The notes beneath the pieces are model-generated. The model did not search any database, was not told the DNA's origin, and saw only the letters and a program-made list of their open reading frames with translations. Shown here one piece after another: positions 44,407 through 52,459 of a stretch of 55,989 nt of DNA; positions within the stretch are counted from its first letter, which is position 1; each line of letters begins with the position of its first letter. Origin of the DNA: Porphyromonadaceae bacterium UBA2720 (GTDB lineage Bacteria; Bacteroidota; Bacteroidia; Bacteroidales; Muribaculaceae); contig DEKO01000026.1 in assembly GCA_002353885.1 (NCBI GenBank), positions 1 to 55,989 on the forward strand, given 5' to 3'. A program made the translations under genes and the position numbers.

Positions 44407-46578
44407 ATGACACAAACAAAAAGAATGCGCCATAACCTCCCCTCTCCCCCTGGAGAGGGGCCGGGGGTGAGGCCGGTAATGCGCCATAACCTCCCCTCTC
44501 CCCCTGGAGAGGGGCCGGGGGTGAGGCCGCTATTCTGTTTGCTGCTTGCGTTACTGTCGCTCATGGCGCGGGCGGGCAACGTGGTGACGCTGCCCACCGT
44601 GACCGGTGCACCCGGCGATGAGGTCACCCTGACGGTGAGCCTGCAGAACACCGACGCGGTGAGCGCCGTGCAGGTGCAGTGTCGTGTGGACGACGGTTTG
44701 GCCGTCGTTGCCGGCAGCGAGGTCCTCAGCGACCGCGCCGCAGCGCACAGTGCACGCGTGGGCATCCGCGACGGTGTGCTCAACATCATGGTGTGGAGCA
44801 ACGCCCTCGCCCCGCTGCAGGGCAGCAGTGGCGAGGTGCTCTCGTTCCGTGTGGTGCTGGGCAATGAGCCGTCCACCATCGCACTGGTGGCAAGCCGTGT
44901 CACGCTCACCGACCCCGACGGCAACCCCGTTGCCGCCACCGCCACCGACGGCTCGGTGACCATCGGTGCCCCTAAGGTGCAGCTCGCCTCGCGCGACATC
45001 GACTACGGCCACATCCCCATCCGCGACACCTACCACCAGAGCCTGCAGGTGACCAACGTGGGCAACGTGCCCCTGACGGTGACGGGCATCGACCCCAGCG
45101 CCCCTGAGTTCAGCAGCGAGACCGCGTTCCCGCTGGTCATCGCCGCCGGAGCCACCGACTACGTCGACCTCACCTACCGTCCCGTGGAGCGCGGTGCCAT
45201 CGAGGAGACCGTGCGCCTGCTGAGCGACAACATCGCCGGCACCAACACCATCCGCCTCACCGCCGACCCCTTCGCGGTCAACGAGCTGCATGTGGGCGAT
45301 GCCAGTGGCATCGCCGACTCGACCGTAACCATCCACCTGCGCGTCAACAACATGGATGCCATCAGCGGCTTCCAACTGGAGTTTGACCTGCCCGAGCAAC
45401 TGCGTTATGTCGACGGCTCGTTCGCGCTGAGCAGCCGCAAGGCCGACCACCAGCTCACCGTCACCCACCACGGCCAGCACCTGACCGCCATCGCGTGGTC
45501 GCTGACCGACGGGGCCACCTTCAGTGGCGAGGACGGCGACATCGCCACCTTCGATGTGACGCTCAGTGGCCGCTACGGCACCGAACTGCGTGCCAGCAAG
45601 GCCATGCTCACCGCCACCTACCGTGGCAAGGACATGGACGTGCTCAGCGACCACTACGGCGGCTGGATCGACATCCAGAGCCCACAACTCAACGCCACCG
45701 ACCAGCTCGACCTGGGCGCTACACCTGTCACCGAGACCGCTCAAGGCACCGTCAACGTCTACAATGGCGGCGGTGCGCCCCTGCGCATCGACCGTGTGGT
45801 GTTCGACACCCTGGGCTTCACCGTGGCCGAGGCCATGCCGCTCGTCATCGAGCCGTGGCAGAGCGTCGACCTGCATGTGACCTACGACGGCCAGGAGCAA
45901 GCCCCCTATGCCGCCTGGATGCAGCTCTACAGCAACGACCCCGACCACCGGCTGCACAACATCCGCGTGACCGGCTCGCGTTACGCGCCCAACTTCCTGT
46001 CGTTCACCGCCGACGAGGTGGTCAACGGTGCCGACCTGCTCGTTCATGTCGACCTGGGCAACTACGACCCCATCGAGGGGTTGCAGTTTGACCTGCACTA
46101 TCCGCAGTGGTTCACCCCCACCGGCGAGTACACGGTGGTGGACCGCGCCCAGGGCTTCAGTGTGGCGCAGCGCACGGTGGGGCAGGGCGTGACGCGCTGT
46201 TTTGTCTACTCGCTGGCCGACGGCACGATGGCACCCGGCGAGGGCCGCATCCTCACCCTGCCGTTCACCACCGACCCAGACACACCTGAAGGCGAGTACA
46301 CCCTGACCATCGACAACATCAAGGCCGGCACCGGTGCTCTGACCGACAAGTATGCCGGAGCCGAGGAGCAATGCACCGTCACCGTGTCGCACCGATTGTG
46401 GGGTGATGTGAACCTGGATGGCACGGTCGATGTGGCTGATGTGAACATCGTGGTGAACATCATCCTAGGGCTCGACCAGGCAAGCAACTATGATGGTCGG
46501 GCCGACGTTGACAGCAATGGTTATGTTGATGTCGGAGACGTCAACGAGTTGGTCAACATCATCCTTGGCAAAGACTGA
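44407..46578 (+). CDS. Secreted protein of cohesin-like and ASH-like domains with C-terminal dockerin
   Basis: 723 residues. Unusual N-terminus: MTQTKR, then two copies of an 18-residue unit (RHNLPSPPGEGPGVRP) encoded by a palindromic DNA repeat, then a signal-peptide core (LFCLLLALLSLMARA). Alternative GTG starts at 44467 and 44521 lie inside the repeats; 44521 would give an ordinary signal peptide. Domains by pattern: cohesin-like at about 58-195 (GAPGDEVTLTVSLQNTDAVS), 296-430 (ADSTVTIHLRVNNMDAISGFQLEF) and 540-660 (VNGADLLVHVDLGNYDPIEGLQ), alternating with ASH/choice-of-anchor-like domains at about 198-295 and 432-535. A dockerin closes it (DVNLDGTVDVAD and DVDSNGYVDVGD, each before a VNIILG helix). 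It follows the dockerin-bearing protease by 81 bases. Scaffold or adhesive role inferred. Confidence 0.75.
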   Translation: MTQTKRMRHNLPSPPGEGPGVRPVMRHNLPSPPGEGPGVRPLFCLLLALLSLMARAGNVVTLPTVTGAPGDEVTLTVSLQNTDAVSAVQVQCRVDDGLAVVAGSEVLSDRAAAHSARVGIRDGVLNIMVWSNALAPLQGSSGEVLSFRVVLGNEPSTIALVASRVTLTDPDGNPVAATATDGSVTIGAPKVQLASRDIDYGHIPIRDTYHQSLQVTNVGNVPLTVTGIDPSAPEFSSETAFPLVIAAGATDYVDLTYRPVERGAIEETVRLLSDNIAGTNTIRLTADPFAVNELHVGDASGIADSTVTIHLRVNNMDAISGFQLEFDLPEQLRYVDGSFALSSRKADHQLTVTHHGQHLTAIAWSLTDGATFSGEDGDIATFDVTLSGRYGTELRASKAMLTATYRGKDMDVLSDHYGGWIDIQSPQLNATDQLDLGATPVTETAQGTVNVYNGGGAPLRIDRVVFDTLGFTVAEAMPLVIEPWQSVDLHVTYDGQEQAPYAAWMQLYSNDPDHRLHNIRVTGSRYAPNFLSFTADEVVNGADLLVHVDLGNYDPIEGLQFDLHYPQWFTPTGEYTVVDRAQGFSVAQRTVGQGVTRCFVYSLADGTMAPGEGRILTLPFTTDPDTPEGEYTLTIDNIKAGTGALTDKYAGAEEQCTVTVSHRLWGDVNLDGTVDVADVNIVVNIILGLDQASNYDGRADVDSNGYVDVGDVNELVNIILGKD
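44424..44529 (+). repeat. Two 52-bp palindromic direct repeats inside the signal-peptide coding region
   Basis: Copies at 44424-44475 and 44478-44529 appear identical, with a 54-base period, so each adds 18 codons in frame. Each holds a 9-bp stem (CCCCTCTCC, loop CCCT, GGAGAGGGG). The core is shared with the hairpin at 44341-44368. Confidence 0.85.
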
Positions 46579-46614
46579 CGGGACAGCGCGGGCATGCTGC
46601 GTACTTACCGCCAT

Positions 46615-46641
46615 AACTCTAACCTCTAACCTATAACCTAT
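46615..46641. repeat. Short tandem heptamers
   Basis: AACTCT, AACCTCT, AACCTAT, AACCTAT in a row, then AAACT. A small simple repeat between convergent genes, next to the terminator palindrome. Confidence 0.5.
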
Positions 46642-46645
46642 AAAC

Positions 46646-46681
46646 TTCAAGTTCCTAAAGTTTGAACTTTAGGAACTTGAA
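46646..46681. terminator. Bidirectional terminator between convergent genes
   Basis: A perfect 36-base palindrome (17-bp arms with a TG centre) between the ends of the cohesin-like gene (46578) and fbp (46690). Few T follow on either side, but the position and strength suit a two-way terminator. Confidence 0.65.
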
Positions 46682-46689
46682 TTCATTGT

Positions 46690-48714
46690 CTAAACCTTGT
46701 TGGTGATGGGGCGCCAGGAGCGCTCTTTGATGAGACCCTCGCGATAGGCGATGAGCAACTCCTTGAGGTCATCGATCTGCGACTGCAGCTCTGCGCCCAT
46801 GTCGGTGTCCTTGACCAGCATGCGGTGGTCGGTCATCTCGATGAGCTGGATGGTGGAGATGATGTCGCGTCCCTCCTTGACCGCGGTCTCGATGCTGGTG
46901 AACGGCTCGTGCTGCACCAGCTGGAACCCACGTGAGTGATAGACCAGCGTGTAGCCAGCGATGCCCGTCTCGGGCTGATAGGCCTTGCTGAACCCGCCGT
47001 CAATCACCATCATCTTGCCGTTGGCCTTGATGGGGCTCTCGCCCTTGATGAGCTTGACAGGCACATGGCCGTTGATGATGTGGCGATGTGAGCCTTTGAC
47101 GCCGAACTCATCCAGAATCATGTCCATCACCTGCTCGTTGTCTCGCAACTCGTAGTAGTGCCCCTTGGTCTCCTTGTAGGTCGACTTGTCGGCGATGAGA
47201 TAGCGCTCGAGCGTGGTCATCTTGTTTTTGTCGAAGGCTGGTGAGTCGGGGCCGCACCACAGGTACCACAGATAGTCGACTGCAAAGGCCAGATGCTCCG
47301 GGTCACCCTCCTTGAAGTAGGCGTCGCGAATCAGTTCCTCGGCGCGGTCGAGCAGTGCGCGCCCCTTGTATTTCTTGCCATCAATGTTCACGTCCTTGAG
47401 TGTGCCGTCGGCATTGAGAGGAATTGAAGCATGATAGAGCAGGTTGCCGTTGACCACGTTGTACATGCCGCCCTTGCTGAAGAGGCACTGCATGTGGCGG
47501 TGCAACTTCTCGCTCTCGACAAACGACTTGTGCAGCTTGCGCACCAGCTCTTCCTCGTCTTGCGACAGTTCGTAAGGGGCGCTGGGCAAGATGGTGGGGA
47601 AACTTTTGTCGAGCAGCTCATACTCCTTGCCGTCGTCGAGCGTGATCACGCCACGCTCATAGTCGATGCGGTCGTAGAGCAGGCGATGGTCCATCTTGAA
47701 GTCGGGACGGCGCTTGATGGCTTGGCCCTCAAGTTTGAACTGGATGATGCTGATGGCTTTGTGCATCTGCGCCGTGAGACGTGCCAGGCTGGATGTGGCA
47801 CTGTCGGTGTCGGCAAACCCTTCTTTGGGAAAGAAGCACTTGCACTCGTCGTCGCCGTAGACATCCAGGGCAAAAGTGGCCAGTGGCAGCAAGTTGATGC
47901 CGTAGGCGTCCTCGATGACATTCTGGTTGTTATAGCGCAGCGAGTTGCGGATGACATTGCAGATGCAGCAGTCGTTGCCGGCAGCTGCTCCAATCCACAG
48001 AATGTCGTGGTTGCCCCACTGGATGTCGAGGTTGTGGTAGGTGCACAAGATGTCCATGATCTTGTCGGGGCTCTCACCGCGGTCGAACACATCGCCCAAG
48101 ATGTGCAGGCGGTCGATGGTGAGCTGGTGGATGAGGTTGCACATGGCGATGATGAAGTTGTCGGCACGGTCGGTGCTGATGATGGTGCGGACAATCACGT
48201 CAACATATCCCTGCTTGTTGGGGTCGCTGGTGCTCTCGTGCAGCAGTTCTTGGATGATATAGGAGAAGTCGCCAGGCAGGGCTTTGGTGACCTTGGAACG
48301 GGTATACTTCGACGAGATGTTGCGGCATACCTTGACCAGTCGGTTGATGGTGATGAAGTACCAGTTGTTCAGTTCCTCCTCGTCATCAAATCCGCTCTTG
48401 ACCAGTTCGAGTTTTTGCTCGGGGTAGTAGATGAGGGTGCACAGGTCTTTCTGCTCCTTTAGACCCAACGTCTCGTTGAAGATCTCGCTTACTTTTCGCT
48501 TGACCGTACCCGAGGCGTTGCGCAGCACATGCTGGAACGCGTCGTACTCTCCATGCAGGTCGGCCAGGAAATGCTCGGTGCCTTTGGGCAGGTTGAGAAT
48601 GGCTTCAAGGTTGATGATTTCGGTGCTGGCGGTTGCCACATTGGGGAAGTTGCGAGCCAGCAGACGCAGGTATCTCAATTCGTTGGCGTCAAATTTTTTC
48701 TTTGTGTTGGCCAT
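46690..48714 (-). CDS. fbp: Fructose-1,6-bisphosphatase, class III
   Basis: 674 residues from the ATG at 48714 (MANTKKKFDANELRYLRLLARNFPN); a longer start at 48747 would overlap the -7 box at 48752-48745. Class III FBPase with a metallophosphatase core: FLADLHGEYDAFQHVLRNASG, GDVFDRGESPDKIMDIL, WGNHDILWIGAAAGN and INGHVPVK with a later MVIDGGFSKAYQ. It dephosphorylates fructose 1,6-bisphosphate for gluconeogenesis. Length agrees with the Bacillus-type enzyme (about 670). It is transcribed divergently from the helicase gene, with 92 bases between the starts. Confidence 0.94.
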   Translation of the reverse strand: MANTKKKFDANELRYLRLLARNFPNVATASTEIINLEAILNLPKGTEHFLADLHGEYDAFQHVLRNASGTVKRKVSEIFNETLGLKEQKDLCTLIYYPEQKLELVKSGFDDEEELNNWYFITINRLVKVCRNISSKYTRSKVTKALPGDFSYIIQELLHESTSDPNKQGYVDVIVRTIISTDRADNFIIAMCNLIHQLTIDRLHILGDVFDRGESPDKIMDILCTYHNLDIQWGNHDILWIGAAAGNDCCICNVIRNSLRYNNQNVIEDAYGINLLPLATFALDVYGDDECKCFFPKEGFADTDSATSSLARLTAQMHKAISIIQFKLEGQAIKRRPDFKMDHRLLYDRIDYERGVITLDDGKEYELLDKSFPTILPSAPYELSQDEEELVRKLHKSFVESEKLHRHMQCLFSKGGMYNVVNGNLLYHASIPLNADGTLKDVNIDGKKYKGRALLDRAEELIRDAYFKEGDPEHLAFAVDYLWYLWCGPDSPAFDKNKMTTLERYLIADKSTYKETKGHYYELRDNEQVMDMILDEFGVKGSHRHIINGHVPVKLIKGESPIKANGKMMVIDGGFSKAYQPETGIAGYTLVYHSRGFQLVQHEPFTSIETAVKEGRDIISTIQLIEMTDHRMLVKDTDMGAELQSQIDDLKELLIAYREGLIKERSWRPITNKV

Positions 48715-48744
48715 ATTAATAGGTTGAAGGTTAAAAATACGTTG

Positions 48745-48802
48745 CAAAAGTAGTGATATTTTAGCATAGTACCAACATTTTTCAAAGAAATTTGTAACTT
48801 TG
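48745..48802. promoter_or_regulatory. Divergent promoters of fbp and DbpA-like helicase gene
   Basis: On the minus strand TACTTTTG (48752-48745) serves fbp with a leader of about 30 bases. On the plus strand TAACTTTG (48795-48802) ends four bases before the helicase ATG, so that mRNA may be leaderless. No clear -33 elements on either side. Confidence 0.5.
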
Positions 48803-48806
48803 CAAA

Positions 48807-50135
48807 ATGAACAAGAAATTACAGGTACTGCTGGCCGACCGATGGGGCATCACTGCACTCAACTCGATGCAACAAGCCGTCATCGCGCACGACGCGACTG
48901 ATCTGGTTGTCTATTCGCCCACCGGATCGGGTAAGACGCTGGCTTTCGGCATTCCGCTGGTTGAGGCCTTACGCGCTGACAGGGATGGGGTGCAAGCTGT
49001 TGTCATCTCCCCCTCGCGCGAGCTGGCCCAGCAGACATACGAGACCCTGCGCACACTGGCGGTGGGGCATAAGGTGACATGCGTCTATGGCGGCCACCGA
49101 GCCAGCGAGGAACGGCAGTCGCTCACAGTCGAGCCATCGGTCGTTGTCGCCACACCTGGCAGACTGTTGGATCATGTGCAGCACGGTCGTGTCGACTTGA
49201 AGCGTGTGACCATGCTGGTGCTCGACGAGTTTGACAAATGCCTCGAATTGGGCTTTGAAGATGAAATGCGGCAATTGCTGCGGCACATCCCCCGTCAAGC
49301 CCGCAGGTTGCTGACCTCGGCCACACGTCTCGATGATATCCCCGGCTATGTGGGCATGCGTCATCCGGTGACACTCGACTTCTTGGGTGAAGGAGATGAC
49401 CCAGCGGCGCGCATGACGATTCATGCCGTACATTCACCTGAACGCGACAAGTTGGCTACCTTGCTACAGTTGCTGCTCAGCATTGAGCCAGCACGCACCA
49501 TCGTGTTTGTGGGTTTCCGAGATTCAGTGGCACGCGTCGCTGACTATTTGTCAAAAAATAAAGTGGCAGTAGCTCGTTATCATGGGGCACTAGAGCAGAC
49601 CGACCGCGAAACCGCACTTGCCCTGTTGCGTAACGACTCGGTGCGCGTGCTGGTAACCACCGATCTTGCGGCTCGCGGTCTGGACATCGACTGTGTGCGT
49701 CACATCGTCCACTATCATCTGCCCGCCACTGCCGAGGCATGGACACATCGCAATGGCCGCACAGCGCGTGTCGATGCTCATGGTGAGGTCTATATCGTGA
49801 TGGGGCCTGACGAGATTGTGCCTGATTTTATCAAGATCGATGACGAGTTGCCGTTGCCTCAGGTGCCATTGCATCATGGTTTGTCCGCCCCGATGACCAC
49901 TCTGCACATCAAGGGCGGCAAGAAAGAGAAAATCTCGCGTGGCGACATCGCTGGCTTTGTCGCCCGCAACTGCGACGGTCTGCTTCAGTCCAGCGACATC
50001 GGTCTCATCGAGGTAAAGGACCACTACAGCCTAGTCGCTGTGCCGCGACAATGTGCCCACGACATCATCGCACGTCTGTCGCATGCACGACTTAAAGGAC
50101 ACCGCACCTTGGTCTCTCTGGTCAGAAAACGCTGA
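48807..50135 (+). CDS. DEAD-box RNA helicase, DbpA-like (DEFD variant)
   Basis: 442 residues. Helicase motifs: NSMQQAVIA (Q motif), YSPTGSGKTLAFGIPL (Walker A), SPSRELAQQ, GGHRASEE, ATPGRLLD, VLDEFDKCLELGF (motif II is DEFD, not DEAD), LTSATRL, ARTIVFVGFRDS, TTDLAARGLDI and HRNGRTARVDA. The last 75 residues are a DbpA-type RNA-binding domain (LHIKGGKKEKISRGDIAGFVAR, IGLIEVKDHYSLVAVP), which in E. coli DbpA binds 23S rRNA hairpin 92. A role in large-subunit assembly is likely. It is convergent with the nucleotidyltransferase gene. Confidence 0.88.
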   Translation: MNKKLQVLLADRWGITALNSMQQAVIAHDATDLVVYSPTGSGKTLAFGIPLVEALRADRDGVQAVVISPSRELAQQTYETLRTLAVGHKVTCVYGGHRASEERQSLTVEPSVVVATPGRLLDHVQHGRVDLKRVTMLVLDEFDKCLELGFEDEMRQLLRHIPRQARRLLTSATRLDDIPGYVGMRHPVTLDFLGEGDDPAARMTIHAVHSPERDKLATLLQLLLSIEPARTIVFVGFRDSVARVADYLSKNKVAVARYHGALEQTDRETALALLRNDSVRVLVTTDLAARGLDIDCVRHIVHYHLPATAEAWTHRNGRTARVDAHGEVYIVMGPDEIVPDFIKIDDELPLPQVPLHHGLSAPMTTLHIKGGKKEKISRGDIAGFVARNCDGLLQSSDIGLIEVKDHYSLVAVPRQCAHDIIARLSHARLKGHRTLVSLVRKR

Positions 50136-50154
50136 ACCGACGGATTTTTCCCTT

Positions 50155-50206
50155 CACATGACAAGTCCCTGAGATGCATAGTAGCTTCTCAGGGACTTGT
50201 CATGTG
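50155..50206. terminator. Bidirectional terminator, 20-bp perfect stem
   Basis: Arms at 50155-50174 and 50187-50206 are perfectly complementary with a 12-base loop, between the convergent helicase (ends 50135) and nucleotidyltransferase (ends 50223) genes. Confidence 0.8.
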
Positions 50207-50222
50207 GGGTTAACGAGTCAAG

Positions 50223-50981
50223 CTATTGGTTTTGCCTGAAGTGTGCTTCGGCAGCATGGAGTGTCTCGGGCTTGCCGATGTCAAACCAGGTGTACGCCTC
50301 TTGTGGCTCATAGCCGTAGATGGGATGCTGTGTACAAGCGTCAAGATAGAACGGCGTGATTCCAAATGCCAGCCGACCCTCTGCATGTTGTTCAAGCAAC
50401 GGGAATATGGCGGGTGAGATAACATGAACGCCACCGAAGGCACGGCGATGCAATGCCGACAAATCCAGATCGGCACCGGCTGGTTTGACCTCGCCAGTGG
50501 CGATGTTGGTCCAGCCATGAAGGCGCATCTCATCATCAAATAGGAAGTAGCGTTGTGTTGAACGCTCCTTGACCAACAGCGTAGCCAATGCCTTGTGCTC
50601 ACAATGGTAGCTGTAGAATGCGCCGAGGTCCATGTCGGTGAGAATATCGGCATTGTGGACGATAAATGGCTCGCCACAATCCAGCCACTGACGTGCTTGC
50701 AAGATGCCTCCGCCGGTCTCCAGCGGTTTGTCGCTCAACCGGCGCTCGTCGCTGATGTGGATGTTGAGCCCGAAGTTTTCGTTCCGTTCGAGAAAGTCAA
50801 TCACCTTGTCACCAAAATGGTGGATGTTGATAACCAGCTCGTTAACTCCTGCAGTCTTGAGCCGCAGAATGACGCGTTGCAACATGGGTTGACCGGCCAC
50901 CTCAACCAATGCTTTGGGACGATCGTTGGTCAGTGGGCGCAGGCGTGTGCCCAAGCCTGCTGCAAATATCATCGCTCTCAT
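50223..50981 (-). CDS. Sugar-phosphate nucleotidyltransferase, MurU-like
   Basis: 252 residues. Nucleotidyltransferase start AMIFAAGLGTRLRPLTNDRPKAL with the GxGxRxxPxT...PK signature, then PLETGGGI and the metal-binding VHNADILTDMDL; YTWFDIGKPETL near the end. Its closest pattern is the MurU/HddC group, which makes UDP-MurNAc or GDP-sugars from sugar 1-phosphates. The gene overlaps the preceding AmgK-like kinase by four bases (ATGA type), the same pairing as amgK-murU in the MurNAc recycling route of Pseudomonas and Tannerella, so peptidoglycan sugar salvage is the best guess. Mannose-1-phosphate guanylyltransferase is an alternative. Confidence 0.83.
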   Translation of the reverse strand: MRAMIFAAGLGTRLRPLTNDRPKALVEVAGQPMLQRVILRLKTAGVNELVINIHHFGDKVIDFLERNENFGLNIHISDERRLSDKPLETGGGILQARQWLDCGEPFIVHNADILTDMDLGAFYSYHCEHKALATLLVKERSTQRYFLFDDEMRLHGWTNIATGEVKPAGADLDLSALHRRAFGGVHVISPAIFPLLEQHAEGRLAFGITPFYLDACTQHPIYGYEPQEAYTWFDIGKPETLHAAEAHFRQNQ

Positions 50982-52441
50982 CGGTCGACGGGATTAAAAG
51001 TCCGGTCATGGCCTTCCTGCTCGCGGTGAGTCAGCTCGACACGCACATTGAACTTCGAGTGAATATGTTCGGCCAGATGTTGTGCGGCATAGACCGAACG
51101 GTGCTGTCCGCCTGTGCAACCAAAGCAAACCATCAAGTCAGTAAAGTTACGCTTGATGTAACGCTCGACCGACTCGTCAACAAGGGCATATACATGCTCC
51201 AGCCACTGGTCGATGGTACTCTCTTTCTGCAAGAACTTGATGACGTTCTGATCGAGACCAGTGAATGCCTTATACTTGTCATACTTGCCGGGATTATTCA
51301 GTGCGCGACAGTCAAACACAAATCCGCCACCATTGCCTGATGGGTCGTGGGGGATGCCTTTCTTATAAGCAAAGCTCATCACACGCACGGTCAATGCCTT
51401 GTCTTCGCTGACAAAGTCTTTGAGATTGACCATTTCGTTGATGATTTGACTCAAGTAAGGATACTCATCGAACGACTCCTGTGCTACGAGTCGGCGCAGG
51501 TTGGCTATAGCGGGTACGATGCTGTTCTTCATGAAGTCGGGCTTCTTCTCAAAGTAGCCACGGAAACCATATGCGCCGAGCACTTGCAGTGTGCGGAACA
51601 GAACAAACAGACGCAGGTTGCGATAGAATTCTGCTTCGTCAAGATTGGGGACATAATCCTTGAGTTTGCCCACATAGGCCGATACCAGGTCACGCTTGAG
51701 CTCTTCGGGAAACTTGGCTCGCGCTTGCCACACGAACGAGGCTACATCGTAATAGTAGGGGCCACGACGACCACCCTGGAAGTCGATGAAAGCCAAACGG
51801 CATGTGCTGGGACGGTCGGGGTCACCCACAAGCATCACATTGCGCGACTGGAAGTCACGATACATGAATGTCTCGCTAGGAACAGTCAGTAGGTCGTGTG
51901 TCATTTGCTCGAAGTCATTCTCAAGCTTATCCTCGTTGAACACAATGCCTGTGGCCTTGAGGAAACAGTACTTAAAGTAGTTTAGGTCCCACTTGATGGA
52001 ACGCTCGTCAAAGCATTTGGCCGGGTAACAATGGTTATAGTCGAAGCCCTCAGCTCCACGGAATTGAATGTCGACCAAATCGCGCATCGAGCGACGCAGA
52101 AGCTCCTTCTCCTCGCTGGTGAAGGCATGGGTGATGCTGCTCTTGCGAATCTTGTTCCACAGAATGTTTTCGGCCTTTTGTCCCAGATCCTCTTGGATGT
52201 AAGCCATGTGATCATCGCTCACACCATAGACCTCAGGGACTGATAAGCCCTGTTCACGGAAGTGGCGTGCCATGTAGATAAAGGCATCATTCTCTTCGCG
52301 CGACTCACCGACGACACCAACCACAGTTTTTACACCGGTCAGTCGGTAATATCGACGGTTAGATCCCGCCTTGTCCATCAGTTTGCAGTCGGCAGGTTCG
52401 TAGCCGGCATATTGCTCATATAATTTTTTCAGTCGTTCCAT
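50978..52441 (-). CDS. AmgK-like amino-sugar kinase fused to a RapZ C-terminal domain
   Basis: 487 residues in two parts. Residues 1 to about 340 are an aminoglycoside-phosphotransferase-type kinase: AGSNRRYYRL, the catalytic loop FMYRDFQSRNVML and metal-binding LAFIDFQGGRRGPYYYDVAS. This is the AmgK pattern (anomeric MurNAc/GlcNAc kinase). Residues about 350-487 match the RapZ C-terminal domain: VRVMSFAYKKGIPHD, VFDCRALNNPG, VCFGCTGGQHRSVYAAQHLAEH. In E. coli this RapZ domain binds glucosamine-6-phosphate. The RapZ nucleotide-binding N-domain is absent. The fusion joins a sugar kinase to a possible amino-sugar sensor and is followed, with a 4-base overlap, by the MurU-like gene. Confidence 0.87.
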   Translation of the reverse strand: MERLKKLYEQYAGYEPADCKLMDKAGSNRRYYRLTGVKTVVGVVGESREENDAFIYMARHFREQGLSVPEVYGVSDDHMAYIQEDLGQKAENILWNKIRKSSITHAFTSEEKELLRRSMRDLVDIQFRGAEGFDYNHCYPAKCFDERSIKWDLNYFKYCFLKATGIVFNEDKLENDFEQMTHDLLTVPSETFMYRDFQSRNVMLVGDPDRPSTCRLAFIDFQGGRRGPYYYDVASFVWQARAKFPEELKRDLVSAYVGKLKDYVPNLDEAEFYRNLRLFVLFRTLQVLGAYGFRGYFEKKPDFMKNSIVPAIANLRRLVAQESFDEYPYLSQIINEMVNLKDFVSEDKALTVRVMSFAYKKGIPHDPSGNGGGFVFDCRALNNPGKYDKYKAFTGLDQNVIKFLQKESTIDQWLEHVYALVDESVERYIKRNFTDLMVCFGCTGGQHRSVYAAQHLAEHIHSKFNVRVELTHREQEGHDRTFNPVDR

Positions 52442-52459
52442 ATCTAGTTTCGAGTAAAT

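Noticed and set aside
44341..44529. CRISPR array
   Set aside because: Only two adjacent in-frame copies with a 2-base gap and one inverted relative; no spacers and no cas genes.
44551..46392. 613-codon open frame on the minus strand
   Set aside because: It mirrors the cohesin-like/dockerin gene in GC-rich DNA, is dominated by Gly/Val/Asp/His repeats typical of antisense reading, and shows no domain; the plus-strand protein has clear domains.
47431..48462. 343-codon open frame on the plus strand
   Set aside because: Antisense shadow of fbp, which has all its family motifs on the other strand.
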